Assembly (NCBI RefSeq): GCF_008329525.1
Contig: NZ_NPKQ01000001.1
Coordinates: 620,001-684,000 of the forward strand
DNA: 64,000 nt
Source: Tardiphaga sp. P9-11
GTDB taxonomy: Bacteria > Pseudomonadota > Alphaproteobacteria > Rhizobiales > Xanthobacteraceae
Direction: 5' to 3'
The position numbers were made by a program, and so were the translations under genes. The notes under the pieces are model-generated. The model saw only the letters and a program-made list of their open reading frames with translations. It had not been told where the DNA came from and did not search any database. Of this stretch, positions 9,210-20,297 are shown piece by piece. Positions within the stretch are counted from its first letter, which is position 1. Every line of letters begins with the position of its first letter.

Positions 9210-10235
9210 TTAGTTCGCCGTGTAGACCAGCTCACGGTCTGTGCGTGGCGGCAGGAATTCGCGCGAGAAGACTTCCTTGGGCGTCGGTGTACGCTTCAGG
9301 TCGTAGCCCTCGACGACCATGCCGATGGCGCGTGCCATGCGATCGTCCTTGATGTCGCCGACACCGATTTCCTTCATTTCCGGCGACACCATCAGCTTCT
9401 CGAAGGCGTATTGCATGCGGCGCTTCTCAACCGGGACATCGACCAGATTGTCGAACGCGACAACCGAGGCCATGGCTGCGTTCTGGTCCTTGGCGGTTGC
9501 GATGTTGGCCTTGTTGATGGCCCGAACCAGACCTGCAACCGCCTTCGGGTTGGATGCCAGCAGCTTCTGCGACACCATCACGCCGTTGGAATAAAGGTCG
9601 AGGCCGAACTCACCGAACGAGAACCACTTGTAGTCCTTCTCGGGATCCTGGCGGTTCAGAACGAGGTTGAAGTAGCTGGTGATGTTGAACACCAGCGCGG
9701 CATCGATATCGCCCTTGATCAGCATCGGCTCCTGGAGGTTGGGAGCCATATTGGTGACCTTGATCTTATCGCTGGCGAGGCCGTTCTTCTGGATGAAGAC
9801 AGGCAGCAAGCGGGTCGTCGGCGTGCCCTGCGCGCCACCCAGCGTATGCCCTTCGAAATCCTTGATCGTCTTGATACCGCTGGTGTTCTTAGTGACGATC
9901 GAGAAGGGTGGCTGGTTCCACATCATATAGACCATCACCGGTGCGTCCTGCGGACGCGTCGACGCATTCTGGATGATGGCGTTGACGTCGCCGAAGCCGG
10001 CATCCCAGGCGCCGGACATGATGCGGGTTACAGTTGCACCGGAGCCTTCGCCCTGATCGATGACAACGTTCAGGCCTTCTTCCTTGAAGAAGCCCTTGTC
10101 CTTCGCATAGAAGAACGCCGCGTCGCTGCCCTGGGTTTTCCAGCCGAGCGTGAACTTGATAGTCGTCTCCTGAGCGAAGGCGGAGCCTGTGAGCAGGACG
10201 CTGCCGACGGCGAGGGCGGTCAATCTCTTCAACAT
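9210..10235 (-). CDS. ABC transporter substrate-binding protein, NMT1/THI5/TauA-like
   Basis: An exported binding protein of 341 residues. A signal peptide (LTALAVGSVLLTGSAFAQ) is followed by the NMT1-like fold: FTLGWKTQGSDAAFFYAKDK, GLNVVIDQGEGSG and IMSGAWDAGFGDVNAIIQ. This family binds thiamine pyrimidine precursors, taurine, nitrate and other small polar solutes. It is the third gene of a four-gene minus-strand operon (ATPase, permease, binding protein, amidohydrolase). The nearby deaminase-like enzyme hints at a pyrimidine or amine ligand, which is inference only. Confidence 0.9.
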   Translation of the reverse strand: MLKRLTALAVGSVLLTGSAFAQETTIKFTLGWKTQGSDAAFFYAKDKGFFKEEGLNVVIDQGEGSGATVTRIMSGAWDAGFGDVNAIIQNASTRPQDAPVMVYMMWNQPPFSIVTKNTSGIKTIKDFEGHTLGGAQGTPTTRLLPVFIQKNGLASDKIKVTNMAPNLQEPMLIKGDIDAALVFNITSYFNLVLNRQDPEKDYKWFSFGEFGLDLYSNGVMVSQKLLASNPKAVAGLVRAINKANIATAKDQNAAMASVVAFDNLVDVPVEKRRMQYAFEKLMVSPEMKEIGVGDIKDDRMARAIGMVVEGYDLKRTPTPKEVFSREFLPPRTDRELVYTAN

Positions 10236-10262
10236 GACGTTCTCCTGGTTGATGTGAGTGGA

Positions 10263-11036
10263 TTAGGTCGCAACGAGATCGTTCTTGCGTGTGGCCCAGC
10301 CGGTCACGCGCGCCTCGATCAGAGAGAAAATGACGTAGAGCGCCACGCCGAGGATCGCGAGAATGAACAGGCAGGCAAACACCAGCGGGACGTTGAAGTT
10401 TGACGATGCACTCATCATCACATTGCCGATGCCGCGGTTGGACGCGACGGTCTCGGCGAGCACAGCGCCGACAAAGGCGTAGCTGACGGCGACTTTCAGC
10501 GAGGCGAAGAAGAACGGCATGGTGCGCGGCAGGCCGACATTCCAGAGAATGTCCATCTTGCTGGCGCCGAGCGCCTTCAACACGTCTTCCAGTTCTGGTT
10601 CGGTGGTCGCGAGGCCGGTCGCTATATTGACGACGATGGGGAAGAAACAGATCGAGAGTGCAGTGAGGACTGCGGGCACGGAGCCGGAGCCGAACCACAG
10701 CACGAAGATCGGCACGACGGCGACTTTCGGAATCGACGAGAAGCCGACCAGCAGCGGATAGGCGGTGTCATAGGCGACTTTCGAGACGCCGATGACCGCG
10801 CCCAGCACCACGCCGAGGCCGACGCCGAGGACGAAGCCGGCCATGGTCGTGCCGAGCGTCTGCAGAATATGCGGCCACAGGATCGGGAAGCGCGCGATCA
10901 GCGTCGCAATGATTTCCGTCGGACGCGGAAGAACCAGATCCGAGACGCCGGAGAGGGCGCAGAATAACTGCCATCCCACGAAGAATATGACGATCAGTCC
11001 GAACGACCAGAGTTTTTGACGTAGGCCTACACTCAT
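10263..11036 (-). CDS. ABC transporter permease, TauC/SsuC-like
   Basis: An inner-membrane permease of 257 residues with about six helices. The EAA loop reads DVLKALGASKMDILWNVGLP near residues 158-177, the coupling site for the ATPase. VGFSSIPKVAVVPIFVLWFG is typical of the NitT/TauT family. It lies 27 bp upstream of the binding-protein start and 3 bp downstream of the ATPase stop, in one operon. Confidence 0.92.
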   Translation of the reverse strand: MSVGLRQKLWSFGLIVIFFVGWQLFCALSGVSDLVLPRPTEIIATLIARFPILWPHILQTLGTTMAGFVLGVGLGVVLGAVIGVSKVAYDTAYPLLVGFSSIPKVAVVPIFVLWFGSGSVPAVLTALSICFFPIVVNIATGLATTEPELEDVLKALGASKMDILWNVGLPRTMPFFFASLKVAVSYAFVGAVLAETVASNRGIGNVMMSASSNFNVPLVFACLFILAILGVALYVIFSLIEARVTGWATRKNDLVAT

Positions 11037-11039
11037 GAC

Positions 11040-11894
11040 CTATGCCTCCTGCGCTTCGGGAGCGTTGCTCCGGGCGTTGACGATGAGTTCACGCAGGCGC
11101 TGATTGAGTGCGACGAAATCAGGCTCGAAAGTCATGGGGATGGTGCGCGGGCGCGGGAAGTCCACCGGGCTGTCGTCGAGGATGCGGCCCGGTCGGGCGC
11201 TCATCACGCAGATGCGGCTGGCCAGGAAGCCGGCTTCGCGGAGGTCGTGCGTGACCAGCAGCACTGTCGGTTTGTGTTGCAGCCAGAGGCTCTGCAGGAT
11301 CGACCAGAGCTCTTCCTTGGTGAACTGGTCGAGCGCACCGAACGGCTCGTCGAGCAGTAACATGCGCGGCTCATGGATCAGCGCGCGGCACAGATTGGCC
11401 CGCTGCAGCATGCCGCCGGACAACTGCCAGGGATACTTGCTGCCGAAACCCTTGAGGCCGACCTGGGCCAGCAATGCATGGGCCTTGTCGCGAAATTCGC
11501 CGTTGCGCTTCTGCCGATACTCTGACCGGAACGGCTCCACGATCTTGAGCGGGAGCATGATGTTCCGCTCGATGGTCAGCCAGGGGAGCATGGTCGGGTT
11601 CTGGAACGCCATGCCGATCCGCAACGCCTTGGCGGCGACCTCACGCCCGCCGACGATAACCACGCCGGTGGTGGGGCGGAGCAGATTGCTGACGAGCTTG
11701 AGGATTGTCGACTTGCCGCAGCCGGAGGGGCCGACAAGGGCGAGGAACTCGCCGCCGGGGATGATAAGATTGGTCTCCGCCAGCGCCGGCGTGGCGGTCG
11801 GGCCACGGCCGAACGTTACCGAGGTCGCGGACAGTTCAATGGCGGTCGGCCTGCGTTGGCCTTCGCTGGGTCCATTTTCTTGCATACTTGTCAT
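11040..11894 (-). CDS. ABC transporter ATP-binding protein, NitT/TauT family
   Basis: An ATPase subunit of about 284 residues from the ATG at 11894. Walker A is GPSGCGKS (55-62), the signature is LSGGMLQRANLCRAL, Walker B is MLLLDEPFGALD, and the switch histidine is in VLLVTHDLREA. It powers the permease encoded next to it. The start is uncertain: ATGs at 11924, 11894 and 11885 are all in frame and none has a clear ribosome-binding site. The 11924 start would place coding sequence over one of the repeated 12-bp sites, so a shorter start is preferred. Confidence 0.9.
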   Translation of the reverse strand: MTSMQENGPSEGQRRPTAIELSATSVTFGRGPTATPALAETNLIIPGGEFLALVGPSGCGKSTILKLVSNLLRPTTGVVIVGGREVAAKALRIGMAFQNPTMLPWLTIERNIMLPLKIVEPFRSEYRQKRNGEFRDKAHALLAQVGLKGFGSKYPWQLSGGMLQRANLCRALIHEPRMLLLDEPFGALDQFTKEELWSILQSLWLQHKPTVLLVTHDLREAGFLASRICVMSARPGRILDDSPVDFPRPRTIPMTFEPDFVALNQRLRELIVNARSNAPEAQEA

Positions 11895-12015
11895 AACGAT
11901 AAGTGCATGCAATTGGGATGCCACTTGAGTCTGGGATGAAACGTTGTCATTTTACGTTGGCTCGCCATTCCCTGAGGAATTATTGGGCAACCACTCTCTT
12001 CGATTGCATGCACTT
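11880..12015. promoter_or_regulatory. Repeated 12-bp sites between the ABC operon and gntR, candidate operators
   Basis: TTGCATGCACTT occurs at 12004-12015, its exact reverse complement AAGTGCATGCAA at 11901-11912, and a degenerate copy TTGCATACTTGT at 11880-11891. The two exact copies face each other about 103 bp apart, near ten helical turns. The sites sit in the control region shared by the divergent ABC operon and the GntR regulator, which makes them natural candidates for GntR binding. No clear -10/-35 was assigned. Confidence 0.5.
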
Positions 12016-12058
12016 CGGGCACGGCCTGGAATGCTCAAATCGCGACAGGTTTGATTGA

Positions 12059-12760
12059 ATGCCAGAAGCGCCGAATTCGAAAGATAAGGTCGGGATGATT
12101 TGCCGCGCGTTGCGGCGGGCGATCATCGAGCAAGCTCTGGAACCTGGCGCCAAGCTTCCCGAGGATTCCCTAGGTGAGCGCTTCGGCGTCAGCCGTACCA
12201 TCGCGCGCTACGCACTGGGGCAACTGGCGTCCGAGGGGCTTGTGGAGCTGCGACGTAACCGTATTGCCGTGGTGGTGACGCCGAGCTGGCAGGATGCGCG
12301 CGACATCTTCGACATCCGGATGGATCTCGAACGGCTGATCGTCCGCAAGATCGCCGGCAAGCTTAGCGGCAGCCAGATCGCGCGCCTCAAGGCGCATGTT
12401 GAGGCGGAGCGCGAGGCGCATGACGGGCCGAACGCCGTGTCCATTCGCTTAGCGACTGAATTCCACATCATGCTGGCGTCGATGACCAACAGCCCGGTGC
12501 TGGTCCGCTATGTCAGCGAGATCGCCTATCGCTGCTGTCTGACACTGTCGCTGTTCAGTCGCCCGCATTCGTCGGAATGCGGCATCAGCGAGCACATAGC
12601 GATCATTGAAGCGCTGCAGGATGGCGATGCCAACAAGGCGATGTCGCTGATGCATTCGCATCTGGACTCGGTCGCCAACCGCGCGCTGGTGGAGCCGACC
12701 CCGGCGCGGGGCCGGGATCTGCTCGACGTATTGGCCCCCTATGCCGAGGAAGCGACGTAG
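12059..12760 (+). CDS. GntR-family (FadR/FCD subfamily) transcriptional regulator
   Basis: A regulator of 233 residues. The N-terminal winged helix spans about residues 10-75, with PEDSLGERFGVSRTIARYAL as the helix-turn-helix, followed by an all-helical FCD effector domain (ARDIFDIRMDLERLIVRKIA onward). The FCD histidines may include those in ATEFHIML and SEHIAIIEAL. It is divergent from the ABC/amidohydrolase operon, so it probably controls that operon and itself, with the imported solute or its product as effector. Confidence 0.9.
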   Translation: MPEAPNSKDKVGMICRALRRAIIEQALEPGAKLPEDSLGERFGVSRTIARYALGQLASEGLVELRRNRIAVVVTPSWQDARDIFDIRMDLERLIVRKIAGKLSGSQIARLKAHVEAEREAHDGPNAVSIRLATEFHIMLASMTNSPVLVRYVSEIAYRCCLTLSLFSRPHSSECGISEHIAIIEALQDGDANKAMSLMHSHLDSVANRALVEPTPARGRDLLDVLAPYAEEAT

Positions 12761-12787
12761 TGGCCTCGGCAGCGTGGCTGTCTTTAC

Positions 12788-15313
<2,526 letters not shown>

Positions 15314-15456
15314 CTAGCGCAAAGTAACGCGCAGCAAGTTATTGAATAAATAGGATTTTTTGGCGCTATTTCAAGCCTGTTTAGAGCCGTTTTCACGGCC
15401 TGATTTCGCGCCTGTTTCGGGCGTCGAAAATGCCCGGCTTGCGTGCATTCCAGAGG

Positions 15457-16608
15457 CTATTTGTCGCTCAGTCCCGCAGCCGGTTTGGCGACGTTCTCCC
15501 TGAGGCCGCGCCGGGCGATCAGATGGGCGATCAGCACCACCGGCTCCAGCAGAACCATGCCGAACAGAATGCCGAACAGGCGGTCATAACCGGGCTCCAG
15601 GGCGGCATTGGCGTAGTTGTCGGGCACCAACACTACGAGGAAGGCCAAAGTGAACTGCAGGCCAGCATAACTCATGGAGGGTGGGCCATTTTCGATGTGA
15701 CGGCCGATCATGACGCCGAGCGCGAGCCCGATGGTCATCACCACAGGCGAATGGTGGCTGACCAGCAGGATCGCGCTGGCGAGCAAGCCGCCGGCGAGAC
15801 AGCCGACCAGCCGGTTCATCATGCGCGAGGAAACCGGGCTGAGCATCCCTTCCGCCAGCGACGCTGCCGGCACCAGCATGACCGCGAAAATCGTGATGCT
15901 GGATTGGCTGAGTGACGGGATGCCGAGCCACAGCCACGCCCAGGGGATCAGCGCCAGTGCAATGCCGCCGACCAAAACGTGACGCGCCACCGTGACGTGC
16001 CATTGCCGCGCCGGCTGGCCCTGCGGCTTGGCACGCAGATTGAGATCGGGATTGGGAAGTGCGCGGCGGACCGTGAAGGTCGAAATCGCACTGACAATGA
16101 CGCAAGCGGTAGTGCCGGCCAGCACTTCGAGCACGCGCGTGGAAGCAAAGCGCAGGATCGGCTCCCGCGCATGTTCCATGCCTTCGATCAGTACCATCAG
16201 GAAGGTGAGGCCGGTGAACAGCCAAGCATAGGCGCGGCGGCCGACGATGGCGAAATAGAGCGTGACGCCGCCGCCGACCAGAAGACCGAGACTCAGTAGG
16301 AGTGGCTGCCGGAGCAGCAAGGGCGCAGCGGCAAGTGCGAGTCCTGCGCCAGCAAGCGTCCCAATCACGCGGAGGATGCCGCGCGTAAAACTTTCGGCGA
16401 CATGCGAACGCATTACCATGTATCCGGAGAACGCGGCCCAGCCGACATTCTCGGCGCCGATGGCGTGCGACAAGACGATGGCCAGCAGCACCGAACAGAT
16501 GCATTCGGCCTCGTCGATCATGCGCGGCCCGGGGATCGGCAGCGAACGCATTTCGTTTCCGAACGCGCGCGCGATCCGCGACAGATGAATGGCCAAAAAT
16601 ACCAGCAT
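15457..16608 (-). CDS. FUSC-like integral membrane protein
   Basis: A membrane protein of 383 residues with about ten hydrophobic segments in two halves. The second half (after about residue 205) repeats the pattern of the first: NVGWAAFSGYMVMRSHVAES in half 1 resembles SQSSITIFAVMLVPAASLAE in half 2. This two-half arrangement is that of the fusaric acid resistance/aromatic acid exporter superfamily. The substrate is unknown. In-frame ATGs at 16608 and 16551 are both possible. It lies between gyrB and the modular exported protein on the same strand. Confidence 0.65.
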   Translation of the reverse strand: MLVFLAIHLSRIARAFGNEMRSLPIPGPRMIDEAECICSVLLAIVLSHAIGAENVGWAAFSGYMVMRSHVAESFTRGILRVIGTLAGAGLALAAAPLLLRQPLLLSLGLLVGGGVTLYFAIVGRRAYAWLFTGLTFLMVLIEGMEHAREPILRFASTRVLEVLAGTTACVIVSAISTFTVRRALPNPDLNLRAKPQGQPARQWHVTVARHVLVGGIALALIPWAWLWLGIPSLSQSSITIFAVMLVPAASLAEGMLSPVSSRMMNRLVGCLAGGLLASAILLVSHHSPVVMTIGLALGVMIGRHIENGPPSMSYAGLQFTLAFLVVLVPDNYANAALEPGYDRLFGILFGMVLLEPVVLIAHLIARRGLRENVAKPAAGLSDK

Positions 16609-16709
16609 GGCCAGATATTTCCGTCGTCGAATGCAGTCTACAACAGACGATTTTTCATGGCCCGATGCAGCGGCGGACGTGCGCGCTGGCGCGCCCGCAC
16701 GCCTTGTCC

Positions 16710-18944
16710 TCAGTAGAGTTGCAGCGGGAGGATATCCCGACCGTCAGGGCCGACCATCAGGCCCCAGCTGTCATTGGCCGCGACCTTGATCGTGCTGTCA
16801 TGTGCGGGTTTGCCAGCGGTCTTGATCGTCACTTTGTACGCGCCGGGTGGCAGTTCCATCGTCGGCCCGTTCGGATTCTGCGGTCCGCCCACGCCGGGCG
16901 CGACCCTGATCGTCTTGTTGTTGACGCTGACCGACACTTCCGCGTCGCCCATATTGCCGAACAGCAGTCGAACCTTGCCCAGTGCGGGCAGGATGCCCGC
17001 CTTCGTCGCTTCTGCGGGATGGCGCACCACCAGACTGACCGTGGTCTCGTCGTTGCGGCGTTCCAGCTTCAGCATGGCGGGACCATCGGGCGCCTTGAAG
17101 GCCAGCATGGCGTTGCCAGGTTTGATGACCGTGCTCTTCGTGTCTTCCTGCCACTGCCGTTGCGTGAGTTCGCGTCGGTAGAACGCCAGAACCGAGTCGA
17201 GTCCCGCAGGCACAGATGCACTTAGCTCATGTCTGAACGGCGCGCCGCCGGGCAGCCCTGACGTACCGAGCGATCGCAATGTCCGCTGCTTCGGCGTGGG
17301 ATAATCGGTATCGCCGTCGGATTCGAGAACCTGTTCGACGCTCTTGGCGCTGTCCGTCGTGTTTGTGTTGCTGGCAACGGCTGCGACAGGCGCGCCCTTC
17401 AGGCCCGAGCCTGTCGCCGTGACATTGACCTTCGGGCCCATCTGCATCGCCGTCAGTGACATGCTCTGCTTGGCCTTGCTGAAATTCAACACCACCATAT
17501 TGGGGTTGTTGATGACTGACGGCGTGCTCTTCCAGCCGAGCGTCTTCATTCCGCTGCGGTAAAAATCCGCCAGCGCGCTGACACTTGATGAGCTGGTGAA
17601 TGCGAGCCTGCCATCGGCGCCATCGAAATCGATCTCGCTGGCGGTCTCAGGTACGGGAATCGGTGTGCTCGAACCGTCCATTGCGCGCAATGCAGCTTCT
17701 GGCCCACGTGCGGTTTGCGCTGCGGCGCGTCTCGCATTGTCTTCGGTAATCACAGCCTGGCCAAATGAAAGTGCATCCTTCACGAAGCGGTCGTCTGCTT
17801 CCTTCTTGGCCTTGGCGCGCGCAGCGATTACCGATGGCAGAACCTGCACGTCGATTTGCACGGTGGTCAGATCGTATTTGCGGCCGATCCGCATCGTCGC
17901 AGTTTCCTCCGGGGAGGTGAATGCGAGCGAGGCGCTGTTGACGGTGACGACGGTGTCCTTGCTCTGCTCGATCCAGCCATTCTTGCCGAGTTCGCGGCGA
18001 TAGAAGGCGAGCACGGGGCCAAGCTCCGCCGGGATCAGCGCATGGGCTTCGCGCTTGATGGAATCCGCGCTGCCGGTGGTTCCTGCGGATTTGATGCGTT
18101 CCGGCCGCGGTAAGCCTATGGATTCAGGGCCCGCGGCTAGATCTTGCGGAAGCGCGAAGGGCGCGACGCGAATCTCGACGCCGGTCTTGTTATCGGTGCT
18201 CCGCTGCAAGGTCAGCATCACCGGCAACTGTCGGCTACTGCCGTCACGGGTGAAATAGACACGTATGCCGTTCGCGATCGTCTCGTCGATTTTTGCGTCC
18301 GGCCAACGGGCCTCCGCGCCACTTGCGGATAACGGCGACCAGCCCAATGCAGCGAGTTCTTTCTGAAAGAAGGCCAGCGTTGCATCGACAGTTTCAGCCG
18401 TCGTGCATCCAAGATACGGTCGCCGCTCGTCATAGACGATGTCGGTCGCGCGATCGGGGAAAGGCAGGTTCACTTCCAGGCGCTGCGCGCTGTAGCTGAC
18501 GCCCGACCGATCCGTTCGGCTGCCGTCGGTCATAAAGGATGCCGACACGCCCTGTGCACCCTTCTTGTACCAGCGGCTGCGATTCGAGGCCTCGAATGGC
18601 GGCGTGTAGGCAATCCAGCCATCGGCGGCGAGTAGTTTACCTGTGTTGGCGATGGTGTCCGCGACGCTGCCCGCGCCAAAATAGCTGGCGTTGAGATTGG
18701 GATATTTTGCATCGTCGGGCCGGGCCGTCGCGCCTTCGATATGCGGCAGCGTTCTCACATCCACCAGGCCGTCTTCCGCGCGGCAGGCCAGCGAGCCGCC
18801 GGCGATGGCCGTGCTGACCAGCAGCGCCAACAGATAGCGTCTGGCCCGGACCTGCGTCCCGCGCTTGCTCGAAAAAATCACTGAAAGTCTCCGGCGTTCG
18901 CGGGTGTGCACGAAAAGGGCGCGCCACAAGGGCCGCGACATCAT
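16710..18944 (-). CDS. Large exported protein with five related modules
   Basis: I do not recognise a named family. The 744-residue protein has a signal peptide (YLLALLVSTAIAGGSLACRA, about 37-56) and then repeated modules, each with an FYRRELxxxGW-type helix and a beta strand: residues 93-112 (SVADTIANTGKLLAADGWIA), 186-204 (VDATLAFFQKELAALGW), 308-326 (GPVLAFYRRELGKNGWIEQ), 455-473 (VSALADFYRSGMKTLGWKS) and 582-600 (LDSVLAFYRRELTQRQWQ). In modules 3 and 5 the helix is followed by a strand with LAF and then a basic MRIGRKYDLTTV or LKLERRNDETTV element. The C-terminal 90 residues look like a beta-sandwich (PPGAYKVTIKTAG). It probably acts in the periplasm. The start is uncertain; a GTG 21 codons later also leaves the signal peptide intact. 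It begins 45 bp after recF. Confidence 0.75.
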   Translation of the reverse strand: MMSRPLWRALFVHTRERRRLSVIFSSKRGTQVRARRYLLALLVSTAIAGGSLACRAEDGLVDVRTLPHIEGATARPDDAKYPNLNASYFGAGSVADTIANTGKLLAADGWIAYTPPFEASNRSRWYKKGAQGVSASFMTDGSRTDRSGVSYSAQRLEVNLPFPDRATDIVYDERRPYLGCTTAETVDATLAFFQKELAALGWSPLSASGAEARWPDAKIDETIANGIRVYFTRDGSSRQLPVMLTLQRSTDNKTGVEIRVAPFALPQDLAAGPESIGLPRPERIKSAGTTGSADSIKREAHALIPAELGPVLAFYRRELGKNGWIEQSKDTVVTVNSASLAFTSPEETATMRIGRKYDLTTVQIDVQVLPSVIAARAKAKKEADDRFVKDALSFGQAVITEDNARRAAAQTARGPEAALRAMDGSSTPIPVPETASEIDFDGADGRLAFTSSSSVSALADFYRSGMKTLGWKSTPSVINNPNMVVLNFSKAKQSMSLTAMQMGPKVNVTATGSGLKGAPVAAVASNTNTTDSAKSVEQVLESDGDTDYPTPKQRTLRSLGTSGLPGGAPFRHELSASVPAGLDSVLAFYRRELTQRQWQEDTKSTVIKPGNAMLAFKAPDGPAMLKLERRNDETTVSLVVRHPAEATKAGILPALGKVRLLFGNMGDAEVSVSVNNKTIRVAPGVGGPQNPNGPTMELPPGAYKVTIKTAGKPAHDSTIKVAANDSWGLMVGPDGRDILPLQLY

Positions 18945-18989
18945 TGGCGCGGGGCACTCAAAGTGAGTTGTGGGAGGCGCTGCTTTGGT

Positions 18990-20138
18990 TCAACCGGCCG
19001 ACTGGCGCCGCGCGATCCGTCCGCTGGCGACGTCGAAAATCTCGCCTGAGGGACCGATATCCGCGAAAGCCGCCGGGTCGGCGCCAGTCATCCAGACCTG
19101 GGCGCCGAGTTTCGACAATTCGCCGAACAGAGATTTGCGACGGTCTGGATCGAGATGGGCGACGACTTCGTCAAGCAACAGGAGCGGCGTGATGCCGGTC
19201 ATCTCGGCGACCAGCGTGGCGTGGGCGAGGATGAGTCCGATCAACAGAGCCTTCTGTTCGCCGGTGGAGGCATCGCGCGCCGGCATATTTTTCGGCGCAT
19301 AGATCACCTGCAGGTCGGTGAGATGCGGGCCGTCGAGCGTGCGGCCGGCGGCGGCATCGCGCGGGCGACCATCGCGCAAGATCTGGCGATAGCGATCCTC
19401 GACCGTTGTGGCCGGTTCATTGACCAGCGCATTCTCCATCCAGCCGTCGAGCATGATGAGGGCAGATGGGAAGGGCGAGGCTTCGCCGCGCAGACGCAGC
19501 ATCTCTGCGAGTCGCTTCGCGGTCTGGCCGCGTGTCGCGGCGACGGCGACCGCAAGTTCGGCGGTCTCGCGCTCGATGGCATCGAGCCAGTGGCCGTCGC
19601 TGTTGCGATTTTCGAGCAAACGGTTGCGTGAGCGCAGGCTGCGTTCGAGCGCGGAGACGCGGCCGGAGTGATCTTTGTCAATGGCCAGCACGAGGCGGTC
19701 GAAGAAGCGCCGGCGTTCGGAGGCGGCGCCCATGAACAGCTGGTCCATCGCTGGCGTCAGCCACACCATGCGGAGGTGATCGCCGAATGCTGCGGCAGAA
19801 CCAACCGGCTCGCGGTCGATGCGACAGCGTCGGCTGGTGGACGCACCTTCTGCGGATGGCGCGTCGATGCCGGTGCCGAGTGTGGCGAGACCGACTTCGC
19901 CTTCCACCGTGGCAGAGACGGCCCATGAGCCGTCGCCTTGAATGTCGGCGACGTCATCCAGTGTGGCTCGACGCAAGCCGCGCCCGGGTGACAGGAATGA
20001 GATCGCCTCGATGCAATTGGTCTTGCCGGCGCCGTTTGGCCCGACAAGCGCGACCATGTCGCGATCGGTCGCGAGACTTGCCGCGCGATAATTGCGGAAG
20101 TTGGTCAGCGACAGGCGGTGGATGCGGGAGGCAGTCAT
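18990..20138 (-). CDS. recF: DNA replication and repair protein RecF
   Basis: An SMC-like ATPase of 382 residues acting in recombinational gap repair and replication restart. Its N-terminus MTASRIHRLSLTNFRNYRA is the usual RecF start and is followed by Walker A GPNGAGKT (33-40). The signature region is near STGEQKALLIGLILAHA and Walker B is LLLLDEVVAHLD. A longer reading from 20249 would add 37 residues drawn from the palindromic repeat, so the ATG at 20138 is chosen. It lies downstream of dnaN in the conserved replication order. Confidence 0.96.
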   Translation of the reverse strand: MTASRIHRLSLTNFRNYRAASLATDRDMVALVGPNGAGKTNCIEAISFLSPGRGLRRATLDDVADIQGDGSWAVSATVEGEVGLATLGTGIDAPSAEGASTSRRCRIDREPVGSAAAFGDHLRMVWLTPAMDQLFMGAASERRRFFDRLVLAIDKDHSGRVSALERSLRSRNRLLENRNSDGHWLDAIERETAELAVAVAATRGQTAKRLAEMLRLRGEASPFPSALIMLDGWMENALVNEPATTVEDRYRQILRDGRPRDAAAGRTLDGPHLTDLQVIYAPKNMPARDASTGEQKALLIGLILAHATLVAEMTGITPLLLLDEVVAHLDPDRRKSLFGELSKLGAQVWMTGADPAAFADIGPSGEIFDVASGRIARRQSAG

Positions 20139-20152
20139 GGGTGAAACCCTGT

Positions 20153-20263
20153 CGTCATTCCCGACCAAGCGCGAAGCGGTGCTTCGCTGGAGGTGCCGGG
20201 CATCCACGCCTTCTTGATGTAACCCCAAAGACGTGGATGGCCGGGACAAGCCCGGCCATGACG
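20153..20263. repeat. Palindromic intergenic repeat (Bradyrhizobium/Rhodopseudomonas type)
   Basis: The outer ends CGTCATTCCCG and CGGCCATGACG are imperfect inverted repeats. Inner parts GGGCATCCACG and CGTGGATGGCC also pair, and a tight hairpin GGCCGGG/CCCGGCC forms near 20249-20257. The element fills the recF-dnaN gap. From memory, elements with GTGGATGGCCGGG...CCCGGCCATGACG are very common between genes in Bradyrhizobium relatives. It could act as a transcript end or RNA stabiliser between dnaN and recF. Confidence 0.75.
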
Positions 20264-20297
20264 CAATCTAGTGAGTGCATTCAAAAACAGAAGTGCC

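Noticed and set aside
9162-10403. 413-codon open frame antisense to the substrate-binding protein gene
   Set aside because: It is antisense to a protein with a signal peptide and clear family motifs, and has no features of its own.
20139-20249. Longer N-terminus for recF
   Set aside because: The added residues translate the palindromic repeat; the family start MTASRIHRLSLTNFRNY is at 20138.
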